Shown: piece after piece, positions 43,420 through 55,999 of the stretch
Layout: each line of letters starts with the position of its first letter
Numbering within the stretch: position 1 is the stretch's first letter
The notes under the pieces: generated by a model
What the model saw: only the letters and a program-made list of their open reading frames with translations
What the model was told of the DNA's origin: nothing
The model's database searches: none
Origin: Plantago major
Taxonomy: Eukaryota > Streptophyta > Magnoliopsida > Lamiales > Plantaginaceae
Direction of reading: 5' to 3'
Assembly: GCA_026545765.1 (NCBI GenBank)
Contig: CM048844.1
Location: forward strand, 62,237,035-62,301,034
DNA length: 64,000 nt
Position numbers and translations under genes: made by a program

Positions 43420-45549
43420 ATGGCTAGGTACGAAGAATATTTGATACCTAAGGTTTTGGTAAGGAAGCCACCGATATTCCTTGAGCTTGAGGCTAGGGAA
43501 TATGATTTAGATGATGATTGGGGTTGTATACTTCCGTACTTCTGGGGGAAACCATTGGATGATGCTTTTCGGTTTATCCGCCGGTTCGAACAAGCTGTTT
43601 CGGAGTTACCGCCCGATGGATTAAGTGAAGAGCAGCTAAAGACGAGGTTATTTCCTTTTGCGGTTAGATTCCAAGCCAGAGAGTGGCTGCATTCGTTAGA
43701 GCCTGAGTCATTGAGGACATGGGAGGAGGTGCTTGCGGCTTTGTACCGAAAGTACTTCCCATACTCTTTGACGAAAAACTTGAAGACTAGCATAATGAAT
43801 TCTGAGCAAAAGGAAGGAGAAAGGTTTGATAGGACAAGGGAATGGTTTAGTGACCTGTTGAGGAGATGCCCACACCATGGAATTTTCCAACACGATGTTG
43901 CACTCGTGTTTTATTATGGCCTTGATAGGATGCACCAGATCATGATTGACTTAGCTTGCGGAGGAAACATATTGGAGAAAATACCTTCAGAGATGATGGA
44001 GGTATTTAGCTACTTAGCGGAGAACGCAATGCCAAAGGGTGGAAGAAGGAGATCTGAAAGTAGAGAAGAAGATGCATCCATGTTCGAAGATGAGGAATTT
44101 CTGGACAAGGAAATTAAGAGGTTGGGTAAATGCTAAGAGACTGAGATGGCGGACGAACAAAATGCAAGGTTCGATGTGTCGATTAAAGGACAAGAGTTCG
44201 TCGCCATGTGTAGATCTCTAGACGTAATCTCTTATGCAGCCGTAGAAGACCAGGGACGGACGGATTGTCAAATCAACCATATTCGAGAAAGGTTTGAAGC
44301 CCTGGAGGACATGTTAATGGAGTTAGGTGGTCTGTACAACAATGGGGAATCCGATATTATGGAAGAGACAAAGGCCATCAGTACACTACGTAGCGGAAAG
44401 GTTATAGAGAAACCCGACTATGTTCCAGAAGATTTGCCAAGTAGTTCAGGAGAAAAGGAGAATGAAGGTGTAGACGAGGAGGAAGTAAGAGTAGAAAGTA
44501 AAGGAGGACAAGAGAAGAATCCACTTCACCCTCCTGGACCACCTTCATTACCCTTCCCTGGTCAGGTGAAGAAAACCAAGGATAACAGGAAGCTTGAGTC
44601 CATTTTCACCATGCTTTCCAAGGTGAATGTCAACCTACCCCAATTGGAGTTGATGGAAAATGTTCCAGCATTTCCAAGATTTTGTAATGAAGTAATCTCG
44701 AATAAGAAGCGTAACAGAAAAGGGGAGAAGGAGATTTTGCCAAAGACGTCGAATTCGGTACTTAGACTACCTGTGATGAAGAAGGATCCAGATAGTTTCA
44801 TGATTGACATCCAAATGGAGAATGCAACGTTGGCTAAGTGCATGCTAGATCTTGGAGCTAGCGTAAACTTAATCACGTATTCATTATACAAGCAACATGG
44901 ATTGGGAGAGCTGCAACCAACCGGCATGACCTTACAAATGGCAGACATGACTATCAGGAGATCGATGGGGATAATAGAAGATGCACTGATCAAGGTGGAC
45001 AAATTCATAGTGCCGATAGACTTTGTTGTCTTAGCCCCCATCGAGAAGTAGAACGATGGCATGGAGCACATGATCCTACTCGGGAGGCCATTTATGCGCA
45101 CAGTGAATATGGACATATCTATCTCCAAGGGGACCTTACGAATGGAGATTAACGGAGAGAACATCTCCATCGATTTATCTAAGGTATCAAGCCGAACTTC
45201 TGCTCATTTTATTAAGGAATGCAATTTTGTTGATGTCATCGATGATGTGATCTACGACTCATATATGTGTCACATACGTGACGATAAGTTGGAAGCCGCA
45301 TTAACTCTGGATGCGCATTACAATACGCATGACGATGACGTGGTAGAGATTCTGAAGGAGCTCGATAATGCTGAGATTTTACCCCCCGAGGAGGAGAAGC
45401 TTGAACCTATAGGGACGGGGGATGAAAGGAAGGGAGAGATTTTCGAGCCTCCCAAGCTCGAGTTGAAGGAATTATCCGCTCACCTCAAGTACATGTTTCT
45501 TGGAGGAGATAGTACTAAGCCGGTAATTGAAGATATTACAACATTGTAG
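43420..45549 (+). pseudogene. gag: Element G gag-protease, copy 1 (two stops only)
   Basis: ATG 43420 (MARYEEYLIPK) opens a frame that stays in phase for 2.1 kb, interrupted only by TAA 44134 and TAG 45049. Gag has FLELEAREYDLDDDWG, the core REWLHSLEPESLRTWEEVL and RKYFPYS, and a conserved FYYGLDRMHQIMIDLACGG. After the first stop come the ISTLRSGKVIEKPDY motif, a proline-rich linker (PLHPPGPPSLPFPG) and a protease with an intact DLGAS site (about 44855), ending ILLGRPFMRT. The start of the pol linker (AALTLDAHYN) follows. At 45528 the sequence jumps back into LTR sequence, so the last residues are out of place. This is the best preserved gag-protease in the window. Confidence 0.92.
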
Positions 45550-45934
45550 AAGACCACTTTTAGAGGAAATGAAGTTACGAACTTATATCCCGTATTTGGT
45601 TGTACTCTCAATAGCAAGGTGATGAACTGTGATTAGTGTATCCATAATTGGTCATCTTGGTATCAGCACAATTCATGAAAGGATTTATTTAGCTTCGTTG
45701 TTTGTAGAATTGCATGACCTAGGGTTTTACCTTGTCTTGTGCATGTTAGAATTTGCTCTAGGACTGAAGTATCACTATCCACACTATCTGTTTACAACCA
45801 ACACAAGCGAGTCTATTCAGTAGAACTAGCTTAATCAATTCCTCTAGAGAACGAACCTGTGGTTTAAGACTTGTATGTCTATAACAATCACATTACTATT
45901 TGTGTTATTATAAGTATTAATTTTGAGCACATCA
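45530..45934 (+). repeat. Partial LTR inside G (start of duplicated copy 2)
   Basis: Matches 42860-43263 at a distance of 2,670 bp. It begins in mid-LTR, directly after the pol linker of copy 1, and ends at GAGCACATCA before a primer-binding site. Confidence 0.93.
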
Positions 45935-46088
45935 AAATTTGGCGCCGCTGCGGGGAATTGATTCCTATGTTTTTTTTTTTAGTAGGATCAATTGTGTTAG
46001 TTGCGTTTTTATAGTTAGGTTCATTGTACTAACAGAATTTAACATTTTTCTTAGTTTTGTTGGTATAGTTGAATCTTTGTAGGAATAC

Positions 46089-48190
46089 ATGGCTAGGTAC
46101 GAAGAATATTTGATACCTAAGGTTGTGGTAAGGAAGCCACCAATATTCCTTGAACTTGAGGCTAGAGAATACGATTTAGATGATGATTGGGGTTGTATAC
46201 TTCGTACTTCTGGGGGAAACCATTGGAAGATGCTTTTCGGTTTATCCACCGGTTCGAACAAGCAGTTTCGAAGTTACCGCCCAAAGGATTAAATGAAGAC
46301 CAGCTAAACACGAGGTTATTTACTTTTGCGGTTAGATTCCAAGCCAGAGAGTGGCTGCATTCGTTAGAGCCTGAGTCATTGAGGACATGGGAGGAGGTGC
46401 TTGCGGCTTTGTACCGAAAGTACTTCCTGTACTCTTTGACGAAAAACTTGAAGAGTAGCATAATGAATTTTGAGCAAAAGGAAGGAGAAAGGTTTGATAG
46501 TTCATGGGACGGTTTAGTGACTTGTTGAGGAGTTGCCCACACCATGGAATTATGCAACACGATCTTGCACTCGTGTTTTATTATGGCCTTGATAGGATGC
46601 ACCAGATCATGATCGACTTAGCTTGCGGAGGAAACATATTGGACAAAATACCTTCGGAGATGATGGAGGTATTCAGCTACTTAGCGGAGAACTCAACGCT
46701 AAAGGGTGGAAGAAGGAGATCTGAAAGTAGAAAAGAAGAAGCATCCATGTTCGAAGATGAGGAATTTCTCGACAAGGAAATTGAGAGGTTGGATAAATGC
46801 GAAGAGACTGAGATGGCGGACGAACAAGAAGCATGGTTCGAATGAGTCGATTAAAGGACAAGAGTTCGTCGCCATGTGTAGATCTCTAGACGTAATCTCT
46901 GATGCTGCTGCAGAAGACCAGTGACGGACGGATTGTCAAATCAACTAGATTGGAGAAAGGTTCGAAGCCCTGGAGGACTTGTTAATGGAGTTAGTGGTTT
47001 GTACGACAATGGGGAATCTAAGATTGTGGAAGACAGAAAGGCCATCAGTACACAACGTAGCGGAAAGTTTATAGAGAAACCCGACTATGTCCCATAAGAT
47101 TTGCCAAGTAGTTCAGGAGAAAAGGAGAAAGAAGGTGTATATGAGGAGGAAGTAAGAGTAGATAGTAAAGGAGGAGAAGAGAAGAATCCACTTCACCCTC
47201 TGGGACCACCCTCATTACCCTTCCCTGGTCGGGTGAAGAAACCCAAAGATAACTGGAAGCTTGAATCCATTTTCATCATGCTTTCCAAGGGGAATGTCAA
47301 CCTACCCCTTTTGGAGTTGATGGAAAATGTTCCAGCATTTTCAAAATTCTGTAAGGAAGTAATCTCGAATAATAAGCTATACATAAATGGGGAGAACGAG
47401 ATTTTGCCAGAGACGTCGAATTCGGTACTTAGACTACCAGTGAAGAAGAAGGATCCAAGTAGTTTCATTATTGACATCCAAATGGAGAATGGAACGTCGG
47501 CTAAGGGCAAGCTAGATCTTGGAGCTACCATAAAGTTAATCACATATTCATTATACAAGCAACATGGATTGGGAGAACCGCAACCGACCGGCATGACCTT
47601 ACAAATGGCAGACAGGACTATCAGGAGATCGATGGGGATAATAGAAGATGCACAGACCAAGGTGGACAAATTCATAGTACCGATAGACTTTGTAGTCTTA
47701 GCCCCCACCGAGAAGGTGAACGATGGCAAGGAGCACGTGATCCTACTCGGGAGGCCATTTATGCGCACAGTGAATATGGACATATCTATCGCCAAGGGGA
47801 CCTTAGGAATGGAGATTAACGGAGGGAAGATCTCCGTCGACTTATCTAAGGTATCAAGCCGAACTTCTGCTCATTTTATGGAGGAATGTAATTTTGTTGA
47901 TGTCATCGACGATGTGGTCTACGACTCATATATGTGTCACATACGTGACGATAAGTTGGAAGCCGCATTAACTCTGGATGCGCATTACAATGCGCATGAT
48001 GACGACGTGGTTGAGATTCTGAAGGAGCTGGATAATGCTGAGATTTTACCCCACGAGGAGGAGAAGCTTGAACCTCTAGGGACGGGGGATCAAAGGAAGG
48101 GAGAGATTTCCGAGCCTCCCAAGCCCAAGTTGAAGGAATTACCCGCTCACCTCAAGTACGTGTTTCTTGGAGGAGATAGTACTAAGCCAG
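46089..48190 (+). pseudogene. gag: Element G gag-protease, copy 2
   Basis: Same protein as copy 1 but with more lesions: frameshifts near 46200, 46500 and 46830 break Gag, and the 46900-47100 stretch has stops. From 47101 the frame is intact through linker and protease into pol. The protease site reads LDLGAT (Ser to Thr), and the following SVNLI has become IKLI. The two copies differ at scattered bases and small indels, so the duplication is not recent. Confidence 0.9.
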
Positions 48191-50850
48191 TAATTATCCC
48201 CGCTATACTGGAACTGGAAGAGGAGGAGAAGTTGGTCGAGATGCTGAGGAAGTACTCTGGGCCGATAGGTTGGAGCATAAAGTATATTAAGGGGATCAGC
48301 CCTCTAAGGTGTACTCACAATCTAACCTTGGAGAAAGATCCAAACTAGTGCGTCAGCCCCAGCGAAGGTTGATTCCTGTCTTGCAGGAAGTAGTGAAAAA
48401 GTAGGTCCTAAAGATACTTGAGAATGATATGATTTACCAATATCCGACAGCAACTGGGTGAGTCCAGTGCATGTTGTACCAAAGAAGTCAGGAGTGACCG
48501 TTGAGAAGAATGAGAAGGGTGGCTAGTTCCGGTTCAGAAGACTACCGAATGTTGTATGTGCGTAGACTAAAGGAAACTGAATACCTCAACCAAGAAGGAT
48601 CACTTCCCGTTTCCATTTATCGACAAGATGCTGAATCGTCTTGTGGGTCGCGCATTCTATTGCTTCCTAGATGGGTTTCCGAGTTCTATCAAATCCTGAT
48701 CGCTCCGGAGGACTAGGAGAAGATGACATTCACCTGCCCATTTGAGACGTTTGCCTAAAGGAGGATGCCATTTGGACTTTGCAATGCCCCAGCAACCTTC
48801 CAATGGTGCATGCTTTCAGTCTTTTCAGACATGATTTAGGACTTCATTGAGGTATTCATGGATGATTTTTTCTGTTTTTGGAAATTCTTTTGATGATTGC
48901 CTTGGTAAGTTAGAACTTGTGCTTAAATGTTGTGTAGAGTGTAATTTAACTTTGAGCTGGGAAAAGAGTCATTTCATGGTAAAAGAGGGAATTGTTCTTG
49001 GGCACGTGGTTTCGAAAAGGGGAATAGAAGTAGATAAAGCTAAACTCGAAGTAATTTCAAAGTTTCCTTATCCTACTACTGTTAAAGAGTTACAATCTTT
49101 CCTTTGGCACGTAGGTTTTCACCGAAGGTTTATAAAAGATTTTTCAAACATAGCCAAGAGCTTTAGCAATCTCTTGGGCAAGGATGTACCTTTTGATTTT
49201 AATGAAAAATATATAGAGGCCTTTAACACGCTCAAGGAAAGACAGGTCTCTGCTCCTATAGTTATAGCTCCGGATTGGTCTTTACCTTTTGAGATCATCT
49301 GTGATGCATCCGACTATGCCATCGGTGTTGTTCTTGGTCAAAAAGTGGATAAACATTTCCACGTGATCTACTATGCGAGCAAAACACTAAATGAAGCTCA
49401 GGTCAATTACACCATGACCGAGTAGGAGTTTCTGGCAGTGATTTTCGCTCTAGATGAATTTAGATCCTATCTTCAAGGGTTCAAAGTTATCATTCATACG
49501 GATCACGCGGCAATAAGACACCTTGTGGCCAAGAACAACTCCAAATCGAGGCTTATTCGTTCGATCCTAATGCTACAAGACTTTGATTTTGAAATCGTTG
49601 ACAAATGCGGTAAGGAAAATCTTGTAGTTGACCATCTCTCAAGGTTAAACCCAAATTCGATTGAGCCCACAAAACCAATTCCCGAGGATTTTCCCGATGA
49701 ACAACTCTTTTTAGTCAAAGTAGAGCCTTGATATGCTGATATAGTTAATTATCTAGCAACAAATACCTTTGTGACTAACATGATAGCACAAGAGAAGAAG
49801 AACTTTGCTAAGAGATGCAGGTACTACATCTGGGATGATCCCCATCAGTTCAAGGAGTGTAGTGACGGACTTTGCTAAGAGATGCAGGTACTACATCTGG
49901 GATGATCCCTATCTGTTCAAGGCATGTAGCAACGGAATCATCAGAAGATGCGTCCCGGATAATGAAATAGAGAGCATTATGAGTTTCTGTCACACACTCA
50001 AATGCGCAGGACACTACAGAGGGAAGAACACCGCTATTAAAGCTTTAAAATTGGGGTTCTTCTGGCCAACAATGCACAGAGATTCACGATTTCTGTTCGC
50101 GGTGTGATCGTTGCCAAAGAAGCGGGAACATAACGAAGACAATTGAGATGCCTTTGACAGGAAATTTGGTCGTAGGACCCTTTGACGTTTGGGGGATAGA
50201 CTTCATGGGACCATTCCCCAAGAGTGAAGGCAAAGAGTACATCTTGGTGGCTGTTGACTACATCACTAAATGGGTAGAAGCGGTTCTGGCAAGAACAAAT
50301 GACTCAAGAGTCGTTAATTAGTTCCTATCAAATGTGATTTTCCCAAGGTTTGGAGTTCTAAGAGTATTGATAAGTGATGGTGGGAAGCACTTTATCAAAG
50401 AGCTTTAGAGAACTTAATGAAGAAGTACGGGGTTCAACACCATGTGGCAACACCATACCAACCACAGACATCGGGACAAGTGGAGGTAAGCAACCGCCAA
50501 ATCAAGAGCATCCTCGAAAAGGTGGTCAGACTGAACAGGAAAGATTGGGCTAGCAAGATTTCCAATGCATTATGGGCCTACAGGACAACCTTCAAAATCG
50601 TGATAGGAACCACTCCTTATCGGTTAGTTTATGGGAAAGCCTGTCACTTACCAGTTGAACTCGAGCACAAGGCACATTGGGCAATCAAGAATCTGAACTT
50701 GGATTTACTAGAAGCTGGGAAGAAACATTTGTTGGATTTGAATGAGCTTGAAGAACTAAGGAATGATGCGTTTGAAAACGCAAGGGTTTACAAGGACAAG
50801 ACTAAGGCATATCATGACAAAGGACTACTCCGAAAGGACTTAGTCCCAGG
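48191..50850 (+). pseudogene. pol: Element G pol: RT, RNase H and integrase
   Basis: The pol linker continues from copy 2 (LGGDSTKPVIIP) and breaks at TAG 48346. The RT N-terminal half (48350-48850) is in several frames with stops; MPFGLCNAPATF and the strand near FMDD are recognisable around 48770-48870. From 48847 a frame covers the RT thumb ([17 protein letters not shown]) and RNase H start (CDASDYAIG); a TAG at 49423 follows, then the end of RNase H and the connection (49438-49731). Integrase has the zinc region split by a frameshift near 50100, GIDFMG at about 50195, ISDGG with Lys in place of Ser before His-Phe at about 50370, and QVEVSNRQ at about 50475. It ends after KDLVPG at a break with unrelated sequence. 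Confidence 0.88.
49802..49935 (+). repeat. 67-bp tandem duplication in G integrase
   Basis: ACTTTGCTAAGAGATGCAGG and the following 47 bases occur at 49802-49868 and again at 49869-49935. The first halves are identical, the second halves differ (CATCAGTTCAAGGAGTG versus TATCTGTTCAAGGCATG). Confidence 0.9.
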
Positions 50851-51321
50851 TGGTGTGCACTCAGAGATTTCGATTTTCGTTGTAGAACCTGTAATCCCTA
50901 AAGACAATCAAGATTAAATTTATAAGTCGGAAGTCCTCAAATCCACAGTTTATAGCGGAAAGCTGACTCAGGATGTCGTTCTCCACAGACACTTAGCATA
51001 GGAACAAGCAAATAACGTATGTAAATGGAATGCAAAAAAGTAAACAGAATGAATGCAGACATATTGATTAAATCGCAGTAAACCCAAATTAATTGAGATG
51101 AAATCGATGGTGGGAAGGTGTAAAGGATTCACGACCTCCCTCTGCTATGCTACTCCCAACTACTTAGAATCAAACAACGTACTAGCCGTCTATAGGCAGC
51201 AAATAAACATGCCAAAATGATTAAGTCGTAGTTAATCCAGACACCTTCACTTATACCAATAATGTGTTGTGTCACTCAACACACTATCTTGTTACGTTTT
51301 CAGACAAATCACACAGGATAA
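50851..51321. other. Unassigned block, possibly an inverted LTR fragment
   Basis: No gene. Starts TGTGCACTC right after the break in G. GTCGTTCTCCACAG at about 50970 resembles, on the opposite strand, the CCTCGAGAGAACAACCCTGTGG part of the Athila-type LTRs here, which suggests a minus-strand LTR remnant of a related family. Without a second copy this stays a guess. Confidence 0.35.
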
Positions 51322-52100
51322 TGATGAGACTATAATTTAGAGTCTCATTTAGTCCTTTTTAGCGGTCTTTGTTTATGGTTTTATAGTGTCTTTGTGCGTT
51401 TTTATGCTTTGGTGCTTTGTTTGTGTTTTGTAGGGTTTTTGTGTCCCGAAGGTGAAAATCGGAGTGAAAACTTTGGTTTTAGATCTTTGAATGTAGAGTA
51501 ATTGGGCGAGAACGGAAGTGGATTCGGAGTTTGGATGAAGATTTGAGAGCCGTTTTAGCGATGCTTGCAAAAGTGAAGTTTTATGGAGCAGTCTAGCCAT
51601 TTTGGCCATGACTCTCTCATATAATGCCCAATTGACCTGAGCCCTGTGCCACGGAAAGCCAATTCAAAGGGCTACAATTTTCGTTTTGGAAGAATCGGAA
51701 AATTCTGTCTGTGGCAAAATTTACGGAGGTTTTACGCTCGCCGCGGCGAATGGATATTTTGCGCCACGGCGAGATTTTACGAGGCAAAAAGAGGAGCTAC
51801 CCGGGGTTTCTCGCCGCGGCGAAATTCGGCGAGAAGGCCCAGATTCAGCATATTTTTTACTTTTTTGGTTAGAATTAGGTCTTCAATTGCCATAACTTCT
51901 TATACTCGATTTTTTCATAGAAAAAAGCTTCTAGAACTAGGTTTTGACATTGATTGATTGATCTTTGGAGCTTGGTTTACATCTTGTAAGAACCATCGGG
52001 ATCGAATTCTTGGTAATTATTGATAACTCTCTACTGTTTATCTTCAATTCGTGTTTTCTTCTATTTATCGAATTGTATGATCTTGCATGTGATTATCACT
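51322..52100 (+). repeat. LTR H, 5' part only
   Basis: Starts TGATGAGACT with the same 25-nt terminal hairpin as E and ends abruptly near 52100 in sequence matching the middle of the B LTR (TTGCATGTGATTATCAC). A short palindrome array lies at 51736-51833. Truncated where the inverted Tat/Ogre LTR begins; the junction is approximate. Confidence 0.82.
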
Positions 52101-52954
52101 TCTTGAAGGATGGATGAACTGCATGAAGAACGCTTCTAGATCGTCATAGAATTTGGCCTTTGATCTTCTATAGTGGAAGTTTGGCCTCCGGGATCAAGGG
52201 CTTCTTAGCTTGATCTTGGATCGAACATTGCTTTTGGCTTGAATTTGATGAAGAACTTCAAAAACTCTATTCGGGCTTCTTCAGGACTTTTGGGTTTTGA
52301 TCTTCCTTTGCAACGGTTGATCTTCCAATATCGTTTCTCCAAGTGTGCGAGGACTTCTTCTTGGATCAAACGAAGGTTTTGGTTCAGTTGCCGGAAGAAC
52401 TTCTTGAATGCTTCTTCGAACTTCGAAGCCGGATCTTGAGAGGATGAGAGGATTTGTGGGCACTTGCTCTTCACTTCTTCTCTTCTTCACTTCTCCTTCT
52501 CTTCTTCACTTCTTATCTCCTCCTTCTTCTTCTTTCTTTTTTTTTTTTCAATTTGATGGAAGACCTCTATTTATAGATGTAGAAGAGGGGTAAGGATGGA
52601 AATCCATTTTTTGTAGAGGGGCAAGGATGGAAATCCATTTTTTTAAAGCTTTTTCCTTTTCTTCTCCATGTCTTGATTTAATTTGAAGGGTGCATTTTGA
52701 CATCATCCTTTCAACGTGGCGGCGTTTGATTGGTTTTAACATTTCCGAGTATTCACATCATTTTTAATGTGAAGTAATCGAAAATACTCCATATTTTGCA
52801 TGTGTCGCAATTTGATAGGCCATAAATGGAGGGTATTAAAATCAATTAATTTACCATACTATTTTGGAATAGAATTTGGTAAAATTCCAATTAAATTCGG
52901 TAAATTAAATTCAATGATTTTAATAATTTATTCGACACATTTTGCGTGTCTACA
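52101..52954 (-). repeat. Element J 3' LTR, truncated
   Basis: On the minus strand it starts TGTAGACACGCAAAATGTG and runs about 850 bp to an abrupt end near 52101. CTATAAATAGAGG (minus strand, about 52565-52577) is a good TATA box. A CT-rich run (plus strand, 52470-52545) flanks it. The 3' end of the LTR and the following sequence are missing at the junction with H. Confidence 0.82.
52565..52577 (-). promoter_or_regulatory. Probable TATA box of J LTR
   Basis: CTATAAATAGAGG on the minus strand, about 380 bp into the LTR. Confidence 0.6.
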
Positions 52955-52971
52955 AATTGCCCCCTCGTGAC
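52955..52971 (-). promoter_or_regulatory. Element J polypurine tract
   Basis: The minus strand reads TCACGAGGGGGCAATT directly before the LTR start TGTAGACAC, the usual Tat/Ogre arrangement. Confidence 0.85.
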
Positions 52972-54038
52972 GGTTCACGAATGACGTCGTGGAGATGCCA
53001 AATCGGAGTGAATAAGTCACGACACGATCCACTTTTCTTACACAAATTTTGTATGTGCGAAAAATTATTCGAGATCGATGACATTGAATCATTACTTGTG
53101 CTTAAGTAGTTGATTTTTCAAGTTTAACAATCAACTTGCAAATGGCCACGATACAAAATCTGTTACATAGTACACATTTAGTGTACTATTGTGACAACTT
53201 GCTTCTCTTTTCATTTCTTTTGCAGCTTCTTGTCTAACATAGCCGTAAAAAAAAAAAAACTTCTCCTACCAGCTAGCCCTTGTTCCTTCTAAATTTTCCT
53301 CCATGCTTGTCCCCTTGGTGTGTGAGTATTGCACTATATGTAGTAGCAAGAAGCAACATCATTCTAAACAATCATCAGTCATCAACATCATTCACACTCT
53401 TTTACTCTTTCCTTTCTTCCATTAGTTTGAGATAACTAGCAGCTTGGAGTGAGAAAGATTGAGCCCGAAACAAAGGCTTAACCATTTCGATCCGAATTCG
53501 GTAAGGACCTTTTTTTTTGGCTGGATTTTTGTGTCCAATAATTCGAGGTAGCAAATATGCGGAGTTGAGAGACATGGAGAATGCGGCGAAGGGAGGCGGA
53601 TCTCGGCAAATAAGAGAGGCGCTGGTGGAGACGGATCTCGGCAGTGAGCGATGGCTGGAGAGAGTTGCTGTAGCGAGGAGCGGAGTGAAGGGCGAACTGG
53701 TGTAGTTGCGTGGAGAGGGAAGCAGGGACATGGTGGTTTGAAGGAGGCGCGCTGGAGGAGAGGGAGGTGGCGGAAGTTGTGGTGAACGGAGGAGGCGCCA
53801 TGGCAGAGAGGAGGAGAGCAGGGGCGAGAAGACGGGTCGGAGTCCATGGAGGCAGGGGAGGCTCAACCGGAGGCGATGTGGAGATGGAGGACGTGAGTGG
53901 GTTGTGACGGAGAAGAAAGGTAATGGCGTTGGGGCGGAGATGGAGGGCGAGTAGAAGAAGAAGATGGAGGCGCTTGGTGATTTGGGGATAATGAGGAAGA
54001 ATGGAAATTTTAGGGATTTTATCCCTCTATATCATTCT
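52972..54038 (+). other. J region upstream of the antisense gene, with a GC-rich block
   Basis: 52972-53560 is AT-rich and holds no gene; it would be promoter and leader of the antisense gene if that is transcribed. 53570-53950 is clearly richer in G on the plus strand than its surroundings and is open in several frames on both strands, including a 154-codon minus-strand frame (53866-53402) rich in Ser, Pro and Leu. I cannot tell a captured host exon from an expanded G-rich leader, so no CDS is called. Confidence 0.45.
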
Positions 54039-54077
54039 TCCTCCTCCTCCTCCTCCTCCTCCTCCTCCTCCTCCTCC

Positions 54078-54175
<98 letters not shown>
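54039..54175. repeat. Compound microsatellite (TCC)n (TCA)n (TTA)n
   Basis: Three successive trinucleotide runs, each differing from the previous by one base, lie just upstream of the first PMD exon. Stepwise mutation and re-expansion of one repeat explains the order. Confidence 0.97.
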
Positions 54176-55999
54176 TTAATGTACTTATTTTCTTCATCTT
54201 CAATCTTTTAATTCCCTCGTGTTACTTGCAGGAAATCGAGAATGGTGTTCTTCCGGAAATTTACTGTATCTGCTACCCATAAGGAGTATTTGGCCATATC
54301 TAGTGAAGAAGGCGAGTCCTCGAAGAAGTCTACAAAGGTGCCGATTGGTATGCCTTTAATCGAATATCACGCACAGGAGTGGCCAAGATTGGTGAATCCA
54401 ATGCATATGAAGAACTGGACGACACAACATGTTGATTCGTCGGGCAGACTCTTGAATGCACACGTCCTCCTAAACACGCACAAACATTCGCAAAGTACCA
54501 AGCTGTTCCAAACTTTGGGTCGCAACATTCTGGAGGGGAAGGCAACTTGGAGCAATGACGCCTTTTGCATTGATGGGGAATTCCACTATCTCCACCGTTA
54601 TTGGGAATGGACTGAGATTGTTCTGAGCCGCTGCAAGAGTGCGCTAAATTCTGTAAAGGCTTACCAAGCTGTTAGTGCTTCGCTCTTTACATATGACTTC
54701 GACTCCAACATTATGAAATCCTTCTGTGAGTCTTGGTGTCCATCGACAAACACACTCCATAAGTCATCCGGGGAGATTTCCATGACTTCGTGGGATCTGC
54801 TGGGCTACCTGTCTTGGGTACTTTATATGACGAGGTGAATCCTGATGTTCTGGAAATTACCGGAAAAGATGTAAAGGGAGATGTGTTCGTTCCACATTCG
54901 TGCCGATATCTCTACCATGCATTCCACCTGTTGAAAATGAATGAAGGCAAACGATATGATGCTCCTATTACTCTTGAGAGATGGATCCGTTTTTGGTGTA
55001 GCAGGAAGGTGAAGTATTCCAAGCCCCCTCCGCGCAGAGGAAGGAATCAGACTGCTCCTGTTTCCACCCTCAATCCACTAGGTGACTTCGGACCTCACGA
55101 CGATTGGAGTTCTACAGACTTAGCACTATTTGTCAAGTTGAACATTCCTCAGGGGCGTAAGATAGAGACGTATTTGGCTGGATATCTCTCGTGCTGGTTG
55201 TGCGCATTTGTCCTTCCGGTCAAAGATGTTGGTATGATACGGCCAAGCACTTTCAAGATGGCGTTGGGGAAATCCGTGAGTTTGGCAATCCCGGTACTAG
55301 CATCGATCTATAGAGGTCTCAATCACATTGCAAGGTCTTCGCAACTGTCACTTTCAAGTTGCCCATTTCCGATCCACTTCGTTCATGGTTGGGTGGCCCA
55401 ATACTTCAACACGCACCATCGTATGTTTCGAACGGTTCTCAGCCCTGCCATGGTGAATTTGTCTGGTGAAGGTAGTGCGAAGCCTTTTACTCCTAGAGAG
55501 GCTCGTACCAGAATCCACAAAGGCTCTTCTATCAACTGGAACTGTTTTACCTGTTCAAAGCCCAACAATAGATTCACCGACAATAAGAATGCCTCGGGCC
55601 CTGAGCGTGAGTATTTTGCAAGCATCTGATCTTCGTTCCTTACATTGCGAGATGGTGAATGTTTCGTTACTGAAGCATATTCTACCCATCGGTTTAGTTG
55701 CCAATTTGGGTTCTACCAAGACGTTCCTGACGTTCTTGCAACAGAATTCCATAGTGCCATCTTTCGTGAGGGTTTATCCTTTTGTAGAATGTCCACATGC
55801 TCTCTATCCTTTGATGAAGTGTTGTTTTCCGGGGTCACTCTCACTGTGAAGAAAGATTACACTAGTGGTTTCTTCCATTGGTGGATAGGGTGTGGAGGAG
55901 ACCATCTCGAGAGGAATATTGAGCGGTTGATTCCTAAGAAGAGAGCCATTGAGTTTGCACAACAAGACGTGCCTACCAATGTTTCTGAAGTCGCCAAAG

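Larger units (their letters stand above)
42606..50850 (+). mobile_element. Element G: Athila-like gag-pol element with an internal tandem duplication
   Basis: LTR, primer-binding site (43269-43287), gag-protease copy 1, partial LTR, second primer-binding site (about 45940-45957), gag-protease copy 2, then RT, RNase H and integrase. The 3' part is missing: homology stops within the integrase C-terminus at about 50850 (KDLVPG), so no 3' LTR and no target-site duplication can be scored. Gag is of the Athila type. Confidence 0.88.

Noticed and set aside
45650..45680. TTGGTATCAGCAC as a Met-tRNA primer-binding site of a Copia or chromovirus element
   Set aside because: It lies inside an Athila-type LTR in both copies (also 42988) and lacks the GAGC continuation.
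53402..53866. 154-codon minus-strand Ser/Pro/Leu-rich ORF resembling a transit peptide
   Set aside because: The composition follows from the G-rich opposite strand; three overlapping minus-strand frames are open at once and no domain is visible.
53964..54282. Poly-Ser, poly-Pro/His and poly-Tyr ORFs
   Set aside because: Translation of the TCC/TCA/TTA microsatellite in three frames.
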